DNA of 14,216 nucleotides. Source: Amoeboradix gromovi (lineage: Eukaryota > Sanchytriomycota > Sanchytriomycetes > Sanchytriales > Sanchytriaceae). The position numbers and the translations under genes were made by a program. Each line of letters starts with the position of its first letter. The stretch's first letter is position 1. Shown in pieces: positions 1 to 7,048 of this stretch. Below the pieces are notes generated by a model, which saw nothing but the letters and a program-made list of their open reading frames with translations, was not told the DNA's origin and searched no databases. The stretch covers positions 1 to 14,216 of the forward strand of contig JADGIF010000215.1 in NCBI GenBank assembly GCA_018985225.1, in the 5' to 3' direction.

Positions 1-23
1 TTAAATCCATAAAGTAATAAAGC

Positions 24-81
24 TGAAATAATGTTCCAAGTTGTTACAGAAAGTTAGTCCAGTTTTTATATTTGATGTCCC
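24..81. repeat. End of a MITE-like element (copy 1), extends off the left edge
   Basis: This stretch is the near-exact reverse complement of 9518-9575, the left end of the MITE described at 9519-9769. The outermost 35 bases (47-81) match at about 32 positions and include the shared core TAGTTTTTATATTT, seen here as CCAGTTTTTATATTT. The boundary is at the GTCCC near 81, so the rest of the element would lie left of the window. No target-site duplication can be judged because only one end is present. Confidence 0.7.
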
Positions 82-302
82 ATTTGTAATACATAGAGAC
101 CATATAGCAGCAAGGAACATATACTATGTATGTTCAATACCATCTAAGGTTAGTGGAAGCATGAGCGACTGCTGTAATAGAGCGGCTGGCATTCTCCTAA
201 ACAAATTATAATAGTAAAAGCAATTATGTTTCTTGTTGCTGAAGTTTGAGCGAAAAAAGAGAACTAAAAACGAGTTGTCGCATAGAGCATTGGTATTAGG
301 CT

Positions 303-926
303 ATGTTCCATTCTTTTTATAGAATGTCCCGTTTAAAACAGAGGATGATTCAAGAGTTTTGGGCAGCTGTTTTCAACAGTAAGAATGGGACAGTTCCCAA
401 GGATCAACATAAAAAGTGTAAACGGTTTGTAAACGAAATATACAAAACTTCTCCAGAAATACAATTCATGGTTCAGCAACTCAAACATAGAGGTTGCAAT
501 TTTAAAAAGAAGGATTTGAAATGTATCCCATGTACTGAGCAAATCACAGGTGGCTATCACCAGGAAGATGGGATAATGCTTTGTGAAAACAACATAAATA
601 AATCTTTATTACGGGATACAATACTGCATGAACTAGTACACTATTTTGATAATTGCGTATATGAAATGGAGAATTGGCAAAACTGTTATTTGCATGCTTG
701 TTCAGAGATTAGGGCTGCACATTTGAGTGGGGACTGCAGATGGTGGAATGAAATTAGAAGAGGTCACTTTGAATTCACAGGGCACTTGACTGATTGCGTC
801 AAAAGACGTGCAGCACTCTCGTTAAAAGGCAACCCTAACTGTAAGAAAGAACCTCGCCACTACATCGATGCAGTATTTGACGAATGTATTAAAAATTTAG
901 AGCCATTTGGGGAAGTTTACAGATAA
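303..926 (+). CDS. ATP23: ATP23 mitochondrial inner-membrane metalloprotease (peptidase M76)
   Basis: Atp23 is a zinc metalloprotease on the intermembrane-space side of the mitochondrial inner membrane. In yeast it matures the Atp6 precursor and helps assemble the F0 part of ATP synthase. The 207-residue product has the whole M76 pattern: a CxxC pair (74-77), GGY (83-85), the LC element (93-94), the zinc site HELVH with a following Asp (109-116), the HACSEIRAA signature (131-139), SGDC (142-145) and the Cys-rich C-terminal part CVKRRA / NPNC / DECIKNLEPFG. The abundance of Cys fits the twin-Cys import route known for yeast Atp23. Length is close to the family norm and no intron is needed. A second Met at residue 8 is an alternative start. 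The gene ends in TAA. No AATAAA overlaps this stop, unlike most neighbours. Confidence 0.95.
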   Translation: MFHSFYRMSRLKQRMIQEFWAAVFNSKNGTVPKDQHKKCKRFVNEIYKTSPEIQFMVQQLKHRGCNFKKKDLKCIPCTEQITGGYHQEDGIMLCENNINKSLLRDTILHELVHYFDNCVYEMENWQNCYLHACSEIRAAHLSGDCRWWNEIRRGHFEFTGHLTDCVKRRAALSLKGNPNCKKEPRHYIDAVFDECIKNLEPFGEVYR

Positions 927-1013
927 GGATCCCAATTAAGTAAATAATTTATACTAATTGCATGGATTTCGTTGCTGAAATAATCTTCACAAAAGTATTT
1001 ATTGAATAACAAC

Positions 1014-1599
1014 ATGTCAATCCGTTTTGGTATCTCTGACAAATGGTTCAAAACATCTCAGCCAGAATATGTCGAAGAAAAGGACTATACTAAGCATTGC
1101 GGAAATATACTATTTCACATTAAGTGTTGGATGGCATGAAGGAGATCCCATTGTTTACTCGAAATAGACTTGACAATCGGTACAAGTACAGCTCTCCTAA
1201 TTGGTTTCTTAAGATTCTCAAAGCTTGTATACGCATAATAAGTATTAAGATATCGCAATGTTGCACATGCGGTAAGAACGGTCACATACGAATTATTAAA
1301 TAAATGGTTTACGGCCTTATTTATCGTTGGTCTCTTTCTAGGCATTAAAAGACATATAATTGTTCCATGTTTGGACCAGTTCCTCAGCGTTGATGAATGT
1401 ATGCTTTACCTGTTAGTTATTTCTTTGGACTTGACATATTCGGGATTACATCCATTAATTCCGTTTGCCATTTGCGAAAAGGAAGAATATCGAGTGTTTA
1501 AGCTATTAGAAAAGTCTGGAAAACTCTTGAAATGATACAAAAATGTATACAAATTTGCGATAAATGATTTATTCAAGAAAATAGTCAAGCTGTCGCTGC
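1014..1599 (+). pseudogene. Degenerate reading frame, unknown gene, interrupted by four stop codons
   Basis: One forward frame starting at ATG 1014 reads protein-like but is broken by TGA (1137-1139), tandem TAA TAA (1236-1241) and TGA (1533-1535). All the open pieces are in this single frame. The pieces include two hydrophobic stretches (translations TALLIGFLRF and LFIVGLFLGI) and an acidic and cysteine-containing part beginning SVDECMLYLL. From 1376 onwards the frame coincides with a dispersed repeat whose other copy lies at 9240-9434. Most differences between the copies upstream of an indel are silent, which supports past coding in this frame. I do not recognise the family. An 18-nt GT...AG stretch (1125-1142) would remove the first TGA but does not resemble the window's other introns. 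The frame stays open into the first 120 bases of YME1, which may be chance. Confidence 0.45.
1376..1580 (+). repeat. Dispersed repeat, copy A (partner at 9240-9434)
   Basis: 205 bases align by eye with 9240-9434 in the same orientation at about 91% identity. There are 17 substitutions and one 10-base gap, located near 1520-1529 here. Similarity starts abruptly at CCAGTTCCTCAG and stops abruptly after ATTCAAGAAA, 19 bases before the YME1 start codon. No terminal inverted repeats are visible at this copy, so it looks like a duplicated gene fragment rather than a complete transposon. Confidence 0.85.
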
Positions 1600-3341
1600 A
1601 TGTCTCATATGATGAAGAGGAGAAAACATTTATCATTTGTTATGTTTTCTCGTTTTTTATTTCAAAGAAGGTTATTGAGGTTTCAACATTTAAAAGACCC
1701 AACAAGACATAAGTTAAGCCTGAAAGGCTTGTTTGGTGGTTCCAGAACATATGGTACCAAGCAGTTTCCTTTACATGTAATTCAACAGGAACAACATTCC
1801 TGGAAATCTGTGTTTTTAAGCCTTACAAAATTCGGACTTAGTGCCTTTGTGGTAATAAGTCTAGCTGGTATTGTTTTGGAACAGTATGGTATGACCAAAC
1901 AGTTTGAATTCTCAATTAATGAAGCAGATGTTCCGGAAGAGAGGTTTTCCGATGTTCAAGGCTGTGAGGAAGCTAAAGAAGCATTGATGGAAATAGTTGA
2001 GTTTTTAAAAACGCCTGAAAAGTTTTCCGGCTTAGGCGCTAAGTTGCCTCGTGGTATTCTTCTTCAGGGTTCTCCGGGTACTGGAAAAACGTTATTAGCC
2101 AAAGCGTTGGCTGGCGAGAGCAATGTGCCCTTTTACTTCATGAGTGGCAGCGAGTTTGATGAGATATATGTTGGCGTTGGTGCTAAACGTGTTCGTGAAT
2201 TATTTAATACAGCCAAGAAATCAAGTCCTTCTATCATATTTATTGACGAACTGGATGCTGTTGGAGGGAAAAGGAACCCTAGAGATCAGTCTTACATGCG
2301 TCAAACTCTCAATCAACTGCTAGTTGAATTAGATGGGTTTGCTCCTTCTGATAATGTCGTTGTTATCGCGGCAACCAACAGTCCAGAAACTCTCGATAAG
2401 GCATTGCTACGTCCTGGTAGATTTGATAAGATAGTAGATGTGCCATTGCCGGATGTACGAGGGAGGGAATCAATTTTAAAGGTTCATGCCAAAAATATCA
2501 AATCTGAAGTTGGAATTAATTATAAAGTATTGGCAAAGACCACACCTGGTTTTTCCGGCGCAGATTTAATGAACATGACCAATCAAGCTGCCATAATTGC
2601 TGCTAGAAATCTGCAATCCTCGGTATCTCAACATGATTTTGAGTTAGCCAAGGATGAAATTATCATGGGGTCTGAGCGTAAGTCTTCTTATATATCACCG
2701 GAAAACAAAAGGCTCACGGCTTATCATGAAGCGGGTCACGCGATTGCTGCCTATTACACTTCTGGAGCTCTACCACTGCATAAAGCGTCTATTATCCCCC
2801 GTGGCCATAGTTTAGGTGTTACTGTCCAAGTACCCGATGAAGACAAGCTTAACTACACATAGAAGGAATATTTTGCAATGCTAGATGTCTGTTTTGGAGG
2901 TAGAATTGCGGAAGAAATAATTGCTGGCGACGAAAATGTTACGAGTGGGGCACATTCTGATTTTGAAAAGGCTACTAAAATAGCGAGGCAATTAGTCTTG
3001 CAATTGGGGATGTCAGGGGTAATTATTAGCTAATATAGGCTGGGTTAAACTATTATTCAGACGAGGATATGGGAAAATTGTCATCAAATACTAAAAATAA
3101 ACTGGAGTCAGAGATAGATGATATACTGAATACCTCATATATAAGAGTGCAAGGCATGTTAAATAAAAGAGTGAATGAACTACACGATCTTGCAAATGCG
3201 CTAATAGAGAGAGAGACGTTAACAAAAGATGAAATAATTGCAGTCTTAAAGGGGAAGAAGTTGATTTCTGTTGAGCCTAAACCAAAGGCAAACATTATAC
3301 CGACATTAATTGGGAGTTCTCCTACACTAATCACACAATAA
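1600..3341 (+). CDS. YME1: YME1-type mitochondrial i-AAA protease, with a 20-nt intron and one in-frame TAG
   Basis: YME1 forms hexameric ATP-driven proteases of the inner membrane with the catalytic face in the intermembrane space. Coding runs 1600-3018 and 3039-3341, giving 573 codon positions plus the stop. The N-terminus is rich in Arg/Lys and lacks Asp/Glu, as in a mitochondrial targeting sequence. One membrane segment lies near 72-93. Walker A GSPGTGKT is at 157-164, the pore loop YVG at 190-192, Walker B IIFIDEL at 212-218, the second region of homology with RPGRFD at 271-276, and zinc site HEAGH at 376-380. Codon 421 is TAG (2860-2862), in the conserved peptidase stretch between LNYT and KEYFAMLDV. 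Homology continues on both sides with no shift. After the intron the protein reads [14 protein letters not shown], typical of YME1, and ends with the family's ETL / GKKL tail. Either the allele is a recent pseudogene, the TAG is read through, or the base is a sequencing error. Confidence 0.92.
2860..2862 (+). other. In-frame TAG inside the YME1 peptidase domain
   Basis: The TAG sits where relatives usually have Arg or another residue in the T-x-KEY context. It cannot be removed by a short intron: the only GT upstream that pairs with this TAG (at 2830) would make a 33-nt in-frame intron that deletes the conserved PDEDKLNYT segment. A single substitution from AAG or CAG would produce it. All eight gene stops in the window are TAA, so TAG is not seen acting as a terminator here. 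Confidence 0.85.
3019..3038 (+). other. Ultra-short spliceosomal intron (20 nt) in YME1, phase 0
   Basis: The sequence is GTAATTATTAGCTAATATAG. Retaining it puts TAA in frame after four codons. Removing it joins LQLGMSG to [15 protein letters not shown], which matches the YME1 family without gap. CTAAT just before ATAG is a plausible branch site. Confidence 0.9.
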
Positions 3342-3342
3342 A
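3337..3342 (+). terminator. AATAAA poly(A) signal overlapping the YME1 stop
   Basis: The hexamer contains the whole TAA stop codon (3339-3341). It is preceded by the last two bases of the CAA codon, and the following A completes the signal. Confidence 0.6.
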
Positions 3343-3765
3343 TGATAGTATTTCAATTCTTATCTGTCTCATCATCTGAAGTGTATGGTAGCATAAAACA
3401 TATGCTTGGATTGCGTTCGTCCCTATGCAGTACTACCTCAAGGTAATGGAAGCGTTAGAAACAATTTTTAGCGCATTAAGTGTCATGCATAATTATTTGT
3501 CTAAGCATGAAAAGTGGTAAACAGTAAGAGTCTTAAGGTACCTCTTTAACTGCACACTCACATAGCGATTTTCACCAACTTATACTTGGGCCATTTTCGA
3601 AAAATCTCTCTTATTAGGAACCCATAGAGGCCAGTAGTTGCGTAGACGCAGGGTCCGTTTCTGGTCTACTAGCCCTGCTTCTTTGACAGACCGGAATAGC
3701 AACGTAGTTTTCTCTTGGTGCAGAGCATTTCCATTTTTACTTTTAAATCGGAAAAATCTTGAAAC
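3342..3765. other. Gene-poor spacer between YME1 and COX7A
   Basis: No convincing gene is present in these 424 bases. The longest forward frame (3391-3522) is about 43 codons with an internal ATG at 3424. It has no recognisable similarity. The only structure I see is the hairpin region at 3629-3674. The last 40 bases before the COX7A start are AT-rich with short T and A runs and probably include its promoter. Confidence 0.5.
3629..3674. ncRNA. Possible structured element: nested hairpins
   Basis: GGCCAGTAG (3629-3637) can pair with CTACTAGCC (3666-3674) with one mismatch. Inside it, TGCG-TAGA-CGCA (3639-3650) forms a perfect 4-bp stem with a four-base loop. An alternative stem pairs GCAGGG (3648-3653) with CCCTGC (3673-3678). 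This stretch is more GC-rich than its surroundings. It is not a tRNA or 5S rRNA that I can recognise. It may be a small RNA, an untranslated structure of the next gene, or chance. Confidence 0.25.
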
Positions 3766-3975
3766 ATGTCATTAAACTATCGTGAACAAATAATTAAAGA
3801 GCAAAAGTTCTGGCAGGCTACAGATTCCCATGGCCATCAAAGTCCAATGTGGCAGAGGAGACCAGCATCAAGATTATTAGTTAGAATGTACGGCTTAACA
3901 TTAGCTGGTGGACTTTTAGGAAGTGCATTCTTATTGCAAAAATGGATTAGAGGAAAGCATCTCGCACCACAATAA
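3766..3975 (+). CDS. Probable cytochrome c oxidase subunit 7A-like protein (69 aa)
   Basis: This small intronless gene encodes a basic single-pass membrane protein. The N-terminal half carries EQKFWQ (residues 12-17) followed by a Pro/Arg segment (SPMWQRRPAS). The second half holds a hydrophobic helix (about 42-60, LTLAGGLLGSAFLLQKW) and ends in a short basic tail. This order and spacing (QK-aromatic-Q, Pro about ten residues later, then a Gly-rich membrane helix) matches the COX7A family, which sits on the surface of complex IV in the mitochondrial inner membrane. There is no cleavable presequence, as is usual for such small subunits. The sequence is short and divergent, so another small respiratory subunit is possible. 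The stop is TAA TAA with an overlapping AATAAA. Confidence 0.6.
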   Translation: MSLNYREQIIKEQKFWQATDSHGHQSPMWQRRPASRLLVRMYGLTLAGGLLGSAFLLQKWIRGKHLAPQ

Positions 3976-3979
3976 TAAA
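3974..3979 (+). terminator. AATAAA poly(A) signal overlapping the COX7A-like stop
   Basis: The final AA of the stop codon (3973-3975) begins the hexamer. The stop is followed at once by a second TAA and an A. Confidence 0.55.
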
Positions 3980-4072
3980 TTATTGCAATATATAAACTTT
4001 CTGCTTATAAAAGTATAAATTTATAACTAACATTTGAGAAATTCAATTTGCGATCCCATTTAACTCAAAATA

Positions 4073-4078
4073 TTTATT
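4073..4078 (-). terminator. AATAAA poly(A) signal overlapping the FARSB stop
   Basis: On the minus strand the gene ends GAA TAA TAA ATA. The AA of the stop and the next four bases form AATAAA. It lies within the 101-bp spacer that separates the convergent COX7A-like and FARSB stops. Confidence 0.55.
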
Positions 4079-5887
4079 ATTCCAAGTGTTCGATGCTTAA
4101 TTCAAATGCAGACATGACCACCGGGATTTTGAATGATTCCAATACTTGTGGATGCAATATTCCCAAAACACCTATTTTCACAACTTCATTCGATTTCCTA
4201 TAATCTACTAGTGGTCTAGTGATACTACTGAAGTCTGTTTTATTAGCTCTAGGCCTGTAATAAATTGCAGCTGCTCTTCCTGGAAAGAATGACGAGTGAT
4301 TTTCCTCTTTAATTGTGTACTCATGCTCCAATAAAGATTCAATCTCTATGTTCTCTCTATATAATACCTGCAATTGAGTCAATATCATGTTAACGGTACC
4401 ATGGATAGACTAAATTAATATCAAATTACTTCAAATCCACTCTGTTTGCCAGCATATATAGCAGCCAAGTTTCGTTGATTTCTAGCTTTTTTAGGCCCAT
4501 CATGTTGGTAAATAACGTCTCCCACTTCAAATACTTGCATTGGTAGTTTGTGGTGTAGATTCTCCGCTATAAATTTAATTAGTCCAGGAATTAGCATTGT
4601 GCGCATTTGCTGAAATTCTACTGAAGAGGGATTCTCTAGGATGACAGGTACTTTATCATCCAACTGAAATTCAGGATTATTAGACAGTTTGGTGAAATTT
4701 GTGATATTAGAAGAATACGCCAGTCTCATGAATTCATTTGCTTCGGCAAAACTAACTAAAGTCAATCCTAGAGACTCAGTATATCCCAGTTGTGCCATTT
4801 CTCGTCTTATCTTATCGCTTGTTGAATTGATGTGCTGTGGTTTAGCCACAGTCATAGAAAAATCTTCTCTTCTTGGTAATTTGTTAAAGCTATAGCCTAT
4901 GCCTACATCCTCAATAACATCCACCTTGTGCAGTATATCAGTCCGCTGTGGAGGCACGTGTACAATTACATTATCATTTGAAACTGTAGCCAATACATCC
5001 ATTTTGAGCAATAATGGTAGCACCTCTCTAGGCGTTAATTCGAGAGAAAGAAATGAATTGATTTCGTCAATGCTTAAATGCAGTTCTCTAGATGTTAAGT
5101 CCGGAGTAATCGTAGATTTAGACTTGTAATTTATGGCCACTGATTCAATTGAGAACGAATCAAATGACCAGAATTTGCAAGCAAAAACTAGAACATTTAG
5201 TGTAGTGTGTGCACGAAAAAGGTCTGTTGCAGTACACTCAATGAAAATATCCTTAGTTTTGTTTGGAACTACTTTCGTAAAATCACTATTAACTACAGGA
5301 GGTAGCGAAAGTACTTTGGAATCATCATATATCAACGGAAATGTTTCGTTCTTTGTAAGCAAAGGAACATATTTGCTAAAATGTTTGTCGTTTTTGTAGT
5401 ATTCTTCCACCTGGTCGCCGTGTAGGGTGGTAGATTGATTTAAAGGAACGAATTTTATATCAGTGGGCTTTTTACAGCTGTAGTAAACCTTGTTACCAAC
5501 CTTTTCTAGATCGTGAACCCCAATAGCCACCAATGTTCTGCGGCGGCAGACATTAAAATGCAGTTTCTCTTGAAGATCTAACAATGCCTGATAGTTTTCA
5601 TCATTTAAATTCAACCCTTTAACCACTGCACAAACAACGTATGGACGAAAAGAATTATCATCAACAGCTACAGTTATATTTGACGGTTTATCTAACTTGA
5701 TATATTTCACTGGCTTTGGGTCACGGTATTGCTGCAATCCATGGTACAGCGATTTTTCCGTTAACAAATCATATCTATTTGCAGGAATATCTATTTTGTC
5801 ACCTTCGTATTCAACACCATATTCAAAGCACAAGTTATCGAGGTCTGGAAGATCACTAAATACATCGCTAATTGGAAGACTCGGCAT
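4077..5887 (-). CDS. FRS1: Phenylalanyl-tRNA synthetase beta subunit, cytosolic
   Basis: This subunit (FARSB; FRS1 in yeast) pairs with the alpha subunit in an alpha2-beta2 enzyme that charges tRNA-Phe. Coding runs 5887-4430 and 4409-4077, giving 596 aa, the usual eukaryotic length. The N-terminal part keeps LCFEYGVE (19-26) and IDIPANRYDLLT (32-43), which match the eukaryotic/archaeal type. A B3/4 editing-type domain follows (about 115-215, with RRRTLVAIGVHDLEK), then a B5 domain (about 270-345, containing the DVIEDVGIGYSFN signature) and the C-terminal class II-like module with FEVGDVIY. There is no mitochondrial targeting peptide. The 20-nt intron falls inside GFE-SIHG. Across it the reading restores the family's GFEIIHG-type motif. 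The C-terminus (IGVLGILHPQVLESFKIP) is intact. A 43-bp spacer separates the start from the divergent AAMP/SQT1 gene. Confidence 0.97.
4410..4429 (-). other. Ultra-short spliceosomal intron (20 nt) in FARSB, phase 0
   Basis: The minus-strand sequence is GTAATTTGATATTAATTTAG. Retention gives an in-frame TGA after two codons. Removal joins GKQSGFE to SIHGTVNMILTQL, which agrees with the family. Confidence 0.92.
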
Positions 5888-5930
5888 ACAAAACTTGGAG
5901 ACGGGCTAAGAAACTTGGGGTCTTTTGTAA
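5888..5930. promoter_or_regulatory. 43-bp bidirectional promoter region, FARSB / AAMP-SQT1
   Basis: Only 43 bases separate the two divergent start codons, so both genes must share control sequence or have promoters inside each other. The spacer contains a repeated word: AAACTTGGAG (5891-5900) and AAACTTGGGG (5911-5920), 20 bases apart in the same direction. No TATA-like box is seen. Confidence 0.55.
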
Positions 5931-6989
5931 ATGCAGGATGATTTTGACGATATGTTAGATATAGAGAAGAACATGAAAGAAATAGAGACTTTGGAAGACG
6001 AAGAGTATACAGAAAACCCTAACATGGGAATAGGATCAATGTATCATGGTAAACCAGTATATGCTGTACACTTCCACAACGATAAATTTTTCAGCGGCGG
6101 TGAAGACGAGAAAGTGGTAGCATGGAGGGACGACATTATTTGGGAAAGAGTATTTAAAGATAGTGTCGTAGAAATCAAATCAAGTGAAAGCAGGGTTGCT
6201 ATTGCATGTATGGATGGTGATATTCTAGTGATTGAGAACAAGAATGAGATCAAAGAGCTTTATTTAGTGGACGGACCCAATGAAATAATATGTATCTATT
6301 TTAAAAACAAGGTTCTTATGGCTGGATGTCAGGATGGCTTGATATGGGTTTGGAAAGACGATGTCGTACTAAATGTTCTTAGCGGCCACTCGGGCCCTGT
6401 TACCAAACTGGATACTAATGGCAACAATGTCGTGAGCTGTAGTGAAGATGCTACAATCATAATTTGGGATGCAGTTCAAAATGCTATAATACACAAATTA
6501 GACCATGGCCATTTTGCACACATAACTCCAATTGTTAGCCTTATTATGCTAAATGGCTGTATTACCGGTGACGCGAATGGTAAAATCGTATTAAGCAATA
6601 ATGGCAAGGTTTCTGTTACTGTTCACCATCATCAGGATTCTGTGGAATGTCTCGATAAATACGAGAGCTCAATGGTGGTATCTGCTGATGTCAGTGGCAA
6701 ACTAGTCATTTGGGATATTGTTACTCAATTAGCTCGAAGTTCTACTATTTTAGATACTGTTATAACTTGCATGCAGGTTGATGATCATTTTGTGTATGTT
6801 GGCTGCCAAGATGGAATAATACGCAAGTTTAATATCCTGACTGGTGAGCTAGTATTTGAATATCACGGGCATGCTGAACAAATATTATGCTTGCTAGTAA
6901 CTTGTGAGCATATAATATCAGGAAGCGATGACGGTAATTCGTTGATATTTCTTAAAGACCATTCGCAGTATGATTCTGAGGAGTTGTAA
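5931..6989 (+). CDS. SQT1: WD40 beta-propeller protein of the AAMP/SQT1 family
   Basis: SQT1 in yeast is the dedicated chaperone that carries newly made ribosomal protein uL16 (Rpl10) during 60S subunit assembly. AAMP is the animal relative. The 352-residue product starts with an acidic tail (residues 1-30, rich in D/E) as in this family. About seven to eight WD repeats follow, several ending in recognisable blades: DGLIWVWKD, LSGHSGPVTKL...ATIIIWD, GKLVIWDIVTQL, VGCQDGIIRKFNILTGEL and YHGHAEQILCL...SGSDDGNSLIF. The GCQDGIIR...TGELVFEYHGHAEQIL stretch is the best family marker. Several blades lack the classic GH or WD pair, which is common in diverged propellers. Assignment to the WD40 fold is certain. 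The AAMP/SQT1 subfamily is likely. No intron is needed. The stop is TAA TAA. Confidence 0.82.
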   Translation: MQDDFDDMLDIEKNMKEIETLEDEEYTENPNMGIGSMYHGKPVYAVHFHNDKFFSGGEDEKVVAWRDDIIWERVFKDSVVEIKSSESRVAIACMDGDILVIENKNEIKELYLVDGPNEIICIYFKNKVLMAGCQDGLIWVWKDDVVLNVLSGHSGPVTKLDTNGNNVVSCSEDATIIIWDAVQNAIIHKLDHGHFAHITPIVSLIMLNGCITGDANGKIVLSNNGKVSVTVHHHQDSVECLDKYESSMVVSADVSGKLVIWDIVTQLARSSTILDTVITCMQVDDHFVYVGCQDGIIRKFNILTGELVFEYHGHAEQILCLLVTCEHIISGSDDGNSLIFLKDHSQYDSEEL

Positions 6990-6993
6990 TAAA
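6988..6993 (+). terminator. AATAAA poly(A) signal overlapping the AAMP/SQT1 stop
   Basis: The gene ends TTG TAA TAA ACA. The hexamer starts at the second base of the stop codon. The transcript must end within or overlap the convergent GH31 gene, because only 57 bases separate the two stops. Confidence 0.55.
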
Positions 6994-7042
6994 CACAATC
7001 ATCTTACTTTAAGATAAAAAGAAGCGTTGTCCTACAATATGT

Positions 7043-7048
7043 TTTATT
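7043..7048 (-). terminator. AATAAA poly(A) signal overlapping the GH31 stop
   Basis: On the minus strand the gene ends GAT TAA TAA AAC. The hexamer again includes the AA of the stop codon. Confidence 0.55.

Noticed and set aside
1115-1345. Minus-strand 76-residue frame
   Set aside because: It overlaps the degenerate forward frame and has no recognisable features. The forward reading is supported by the silent-change pattern only from 1376 on, so neither is certain, but the reverse has no positive evidence.
2830-2862. 33-nt GT...TAG intron that would remove the YME1 stop codon
   Set aside because: It would delete the PDEDKLNYT segment, which corresponds to coding sequence in relatives, and it is longer and unlike the other four introns.
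1600-3341. Programmed ribosomal frameshifts instead of introns in YME1, FARSB, UBE3A and the surface protein
   Set aside because: The intervening 19-20 bases have GT-AG ends and a shared consensus, and restored proteins lack any extra residues. A frameshift would not skip exactly these bases.
1600-3341. General reassignment of TAG to an amino acid
   Set aside because: Only one in-frame TAG occurs in over 9 kb of convincing coding sequence. A reassigned codon would be expected more often. It is kept only as a low-probability explanation in the findings.
4077-4388. Separate short gene after FARSB
   Set aside because: It carries the C-terminal part of FARSB and joins in frame once the 20-nt intron at 4410-4429 is removed.
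4899-5399. Forward-strand open frames inside FARSB
   Set aside because: They are antisense shadows of a well-conserved gene, with no recognisable protein and no independent support.
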